In this document: positions 5,385 to 7,547 of the stretch, piece by piece | Numbering within the stretch: the stretch's first letter is position 1 | Layout of the letters: each line of letters begins with the position of its first letter | Assembly: GCA_030838265.1 (NCBI GenBank) | Contig: JAUTXA010000086.1 | Span: 1-7,547 of the forward strand | Direction: 5' to 3' | From: Actinomycetota bacterium | GTDB lineage: Bacteria; Actinomycetota; Acidimicrobiia; Acidimicrobiales; BP-101 | DNA: 7,547 nt | Notes under the pieces: generated by a model | What the model saw: the letters and a program-made list of their open reading frames with translations, nothing else | Database searches by the model: none | Told to the model about the DNA's origin: nothing | Program-made: the position numbers and the translations under genes

Positions 5385-6968
5385 GTGGGAGACCTCTTCG
5401 ACGCGTATCAGCTCGGCCTCGCCTGGGACGAGATGTTCGAAGAGCTGGCCGTCCCCCGACGCCACTACGGGGCCCTCCACGACACGCTTTCGACGCTCAC
5501 GGCCAGCGACTACCGGGAGCGGTGCATCGCCCGGGACCGAAGCTTCCGGGACCAGGGGATCACCTTCTCGTTGTCGGGCGTCGAGCGGCCGTTCCCCCTC
5601 GACCTCGTGCCCCGGGTCATCGAGGGCACCGAGTGGGAGGTCATCGAAGCGGGCGTCACCCAGCGGGTCCGCGCCCTCGAGGCCTTCCTCGCTGACATCT
5701 ATGGCGTGGCTCAGGTGCTGGACGACGGCGTGGTGCCCCGCAGCCTGGTGCTTTCCTCGCCGCACTTCCACCGTGAGGCGGCGGGCGTCGAGCCCGCCAA
5801 CGGCGTCCGGATCCACGTGGCCGGCATCGACCTGGTGCGCGACAGCGAGGGCAGGTACCGGGTGCTCGAGGACAACCTGAGGACGCCGTCGGGCATCTCC
5901 TACGTGATCGAGAACCGCCGGGCCATGACCCACGTGTTCCCCGAGCTATTCACCAGCCACCGGGTCAGGCCGGTCGCCGACTACCCGGCTCATCTGCTCG
6001 AGGCTCTGCGGGCTGGCGCGCCAGCCGGTGTCGACCATCCGACCGTCGTGGTGCTCACGCCCGGCGTCCACAACTCGGCCTACTTCGAGCACGCCTTCCT
6101 CGCCCGCCAGATGGGTGTCGAGCTCGTCGAGGGCCGCGACCTGATCTGCCGCGACGGCGTGGTGTCGATGCGGACCACCAACGGCGAGACGCGTGTCGAC
6201 GTCGTCTACCGCCGGGTCGACGACGACTTCCTCGACCCGCTGCACTTCCGATCGGACTCGATGCTGGGTTGCGCGGGCATCCTCAATGCGGCGCGCAGCG
6301 GCAACGTCACCATCGCCAATGCCGTGGGCAACGGTGTGGCCGACGACAAGGCCTTGTATCGCTACGTCCCCGCCCTGATCCGCTACTACCTGCACGAGGA
6401 GCCGGTCCTCGCCAACGTCGACACCTTCGACCTGGCCGACGACGACCAGCGCGCCTATGTCCTCGAGCGCCTCGACACGCTCGTGGTCAAGCCCGTTGAC
6501 GGCTCGGGTGGCTACGGCTTGGTGATCGGGCCGCAAGCCACCGACGCCGAGCTCGAGACCCTGCGCCTCGAGATCCTGGCCAACCCGCGGGGCTGGATCG
6601 CTCAGGGGGTGGTGGCCTTGTCGACCTCGCCCACCCACACCGGCGACGCCTTCGCCCCCCGCCACATCGACCTGCGGCCCTTCGCCGTCAACGACGGACG
6701 CAAGGTGTGGGTTGTCCCCGGGGGCCTCACACGGGTGGCCCTGCCCGAGGGCAGCCTGGTCGTGAACTCGAGCCAGGGCGGTGGGTCGAAGGACACGTGG
6801 GTGCTCGCACCTACCGGGGAAGCCCGCGAGCGCCTCGTGGCATCGAGTGCCCGCCAGCCGGGGTCGGTGTGGGACCGTCCCCCCGAAGCGGGTCCCACCG
6901 AAGACGCGGTGCAGCAGCAGGCCGAGCAACAACAACAGAAGAAGCAGCAGCAGGAGACCCCATGCTGA
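5385..6968 (+). CDS. Circularly permuted ATP-grasp peptide ligase-like protein (DUF404/DUF407)
   Basis: A 527-aa cytoplasmic protein of the circularly permuted ATP-grasp family, predicted to form amide bonds using ATP. The DUF404-type N-terminal part has RDRSFRDQGITFSLSG (51-65), PFPLDLVPRVI (69-79) and IHVAGIDLVRD (143-153) leading to VLEDNLRTPSGISYVIENR (160-178). The middle has LTPGVHNSAYFEHAFLA (224-240), VVYRRVDDDFLDPL (273-286) and NAVGNGVADDKALYRYVP (312-329). The ATP-binding core follows as LVVKPVDGSGGYG (366-378), RHIDLRPFAV (426-435) and PGGLTRVALPEGS (445-457). VVNSSQGGGSKDTWVL (459-474) closes the conserved domain. After about residue 480 comes a non-conserved tail ending in glutamine-rich sequence (510-523). 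It starts at GTG with AGAGAGG upstream. Mycobacterium tuberculosis Rv2411c is a known relative. Its stop overlaps the alpha-E start by 7 nt, so the pair is one transcript. The substrate is unknown. Confidence 0.92.
   Translation: MGDLFDAYQLGLAWDEMFEELAVPRRHYGALHDTLSTLTASDYRERCIARDRSFRDQGITFSLSGVERPFPLDLVPRVIEGTEWEVIEAGVTQRVRALEAFLADIYGVAQVLDDGVVPRSLVLSSPHFHREAAGVEPANGVRIHVAGIDLVRDSEGRYRVLEDNLRTPSGISYVIENRRAMTHVFPELFTSHRVRPVADYPAHLLEALRAGAPAGVDHPTVVVLTPGVHNSAYFEHAFLARQMGVELVEGRDLICRDGVVSMRTTNGETRVDVVYRRVDDDFLDPLHFRSDSMLGCAGILNAARSGNVTIANAVGNGVADDKALYRYVPALIRYYLHEEPVLANVDTFDLADDDQRAYVLERLDTLVVKPVDGSGGYGLVIGPQATDAELETLRLEILANPRGWIAQGVVALSTSPTHTGDAFAPRHIDLRPFAVNDGRKVWVVPGGLTRVALPEGSLVVNSSQGGGSKDTWVLAPTGEARERLVASSARQPGSVWDRPPEAGPTEDAVQQQAEQQQQKKQQQETPC
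6912..6953 (+). repeat. CAG/CAA-rich codon tract encoding a glutamine-rich tail
   Basis: A 42-nt stretch with 10 glutamine codons out of 14 (CAG and CAA mixed), interrupted by Ala-Glu and Lys-Lys. It encodes residues 510-523 at the C-terminus of the ATP-grasp protein. The mixed codons argue for selection on the protein sequence rather than recent slippage. The A-rich stretch at 6928-6944 stands out from the GC-rich surroundings. Confidence 0.8.
6952..6956 (+). promoter_or_regulatory. Shine-Dalgarno AGGAG for the alpha-E gene
   Basis: AGGAG lies 5 nt before the ATG at 6962, within the last CAG-GAG codons of the ATP-grasp gene. It fixes the alpha-E start and indicates translation coupled to the upstream frame, whose TGA lies inside the first codons of the new gene. 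Confidence 0.8.
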
Positions 6969-7547
6969 GTCGCATCGCCGAGTCGTTGTACTGGCTGGGG
7001 CGCTACATCGAAAGAGCCGAGGACACGGCGCGAATTCTCGATGTGCACTACCACCTGTTGCTCGAGGACCGATGGGTCGACGAGGGCTCCGCCTGCGCCG
7101 CCCTGCTCGAGGTGATGGGGGTGAGTGATCGCAGCGAGGCGTCGTGCGACTCCGACGCCGTGACCAGGCTGCTGGCCTTCGATCCTGAGTACCGCGGCTC
7201 GATCGTCGGCGCCATCGAAGCGGCGTGGGAGAACGCCCGCGGGGCCCGCGAGGCCATCTCGTCGGAGATGTGGGAGTCGCTGAACGCCACCCACCTCGCC
7301 CTTCCGCAGTTCGACCGCAACCCCCATGCCTTCTTCGCCTGGGTCAAGGAGCGCTCCGCCATCCTCAGCGGCTTGGCCGACTCGACGATGAGCCGCGACG
7401 ACGGCTGGCGGTTCCTCGTGCTGGGGCGCAGCCTCGAGCGGGTCGACATGACCGCCCGTCTCCTGGCCACCCGGGCGAGCGTCGCGACCGAGACACCGAC
7501 CTGGATCACGCTTCTGCGGCTGTGCGGTGCCTACGAGTCCCACCTGC
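6962..7547 (+). CDS. Alpha-E domain protein (DUF403), 3' end outside window
   Basis: An all-alpha protein of unknown biochemical role that is the near-constant genomic partner of circularly permuted ATP-grasp ligases. The 195 visible codons are roughly two thirds of the usual length of about 300 residues. The N-terminus MLSRIAESLYWLGRYIERAEDTARIL is the family signature. Further conserved parts are WENARGAREAISSEMWESLN (89-108), F124-x-W-V-K-E around 125-130, and FLVLGRSLERVDMTARLL at 151-168. That last segment resembles the N-terminal one (G-R-x-hydrophobic-E-R-x-(E/D)-x-T-A-R-(I/L)-L), which points to an internal duplication. It starts at ATG behind AGGAG, overlapping the ATP-grasp stop (ATGCTGA). 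M. tuberculosis Rv2410c is a known relative. A transglutaminase-like peptidase gene is expected next, outside the window. Confidence 0.92.
   Translation, partial: MLSRIAESLYWLGRYIERAEDTARILDVHYHLLLEDRWVDEGSACAALLEVMGVSDRSEASCDSDAVTRLLAFDPEYRGSIVGAIEAAWENARGAREAISSEMWESLNATHLALPQFDRNPHAFFAWVKERSAILSGLADSTMSRDDGWRFLVLGRSLERVDMTARLLATRASVATETPTWITLLRLCGAYESHL

Noticed and set aside
5946..6935. A 329-codon open frame on the minus strand under the ATP-grasp gene
   Set aside because: The composition is a mirror of the real gene (Gly/Val/His/Asp-rich, no motif). The + strand gene carries all the conserved ATP-grasp motifs.
6912..6953. CAG/CAA tract as a CRISPR-like or mobile repeat
   Set aside because: There are no spacers and no periodic repeat units. 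It is in-frame glutamine coding sequence.

Overview
The window is 7.5 kb of GC-rich DNA that is almost entirely coding. It uses GTG as well as ATG starts and strongly prefers G/C in third codon positions. Gene content points to a free-living actinobacterium: a leaderless-type promoter, a DUF2277 protein, an XRE-MEDS regulator, and the ATP-grasp/alpha-E pair found in Mycobacterium and relatives. An Acidimicrobiia-like or similar environmental lineage is possible, but the sequence alone does not settle this. No rRNA, tRNA, CRISPR array, insertion sequence or phage gene was seen.

Left part (1-3107), signalling. A NarL/FixJ-type response regulator runs leftward off the window edge. Diverging from it across a 112-bp spacer is a regulator that joins an XRE helix-turn-helix to a MEDS sensory domain. 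The spacer holds a plausible rightward promoter with an inverted repeat lying over it. The regulator converges tail-to-tail with a PAS-PAS-GGDEF diguanylate cyclase that has intact catalytic and inhibitory sites. The two stop codons share one CTAG.

Middle part (3187-5266, all leftward), a probable operon. In transcription order it holds a DUF2277 protein, an epoxide-hydrolase-like alpha/beta hydrolase and an aminoglycoside-phosphotransferase-fold small-molecule kinase, separated by 9 and 7 nt. The diguanylate cyclase follows after 79 nt and could be read from the same transcript. DUF2277 has no Shine-Dalgarno but has a TANNNT box exactly 6 nt before its ATG, which suggests a leaderless transcript. 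The DUF2277 and hydrolase frames are the same frame, separated by a single TAG.

Right part (5385-7547, rightward), a peptide-ligase-type pair. A circularly permuted ATP-grasp protein (DUF404/DUF407) with a glutamine-rich C-terminal tail overlaps the start of an alpha-E (DUF403) protein by 7 nt. The alpha-E gene runs off the right edge. This is the conserved core of a system predicted from genomics to make a peptide or peptide tag. Its usual third member, a transglutaminase-like peptidase, would be expected just past the window.

Nothing here is clearly a new system. The most worthwhile leads are the ATP-grasp/alpha-E pair with its Q-rich, translation-coupling tail, the DUF2277-TAG-hydrolase arrangement, and the palindrome-controlled XRE-MEDS regulator beside a response regulator and a cyclic-di-GMP synthase.
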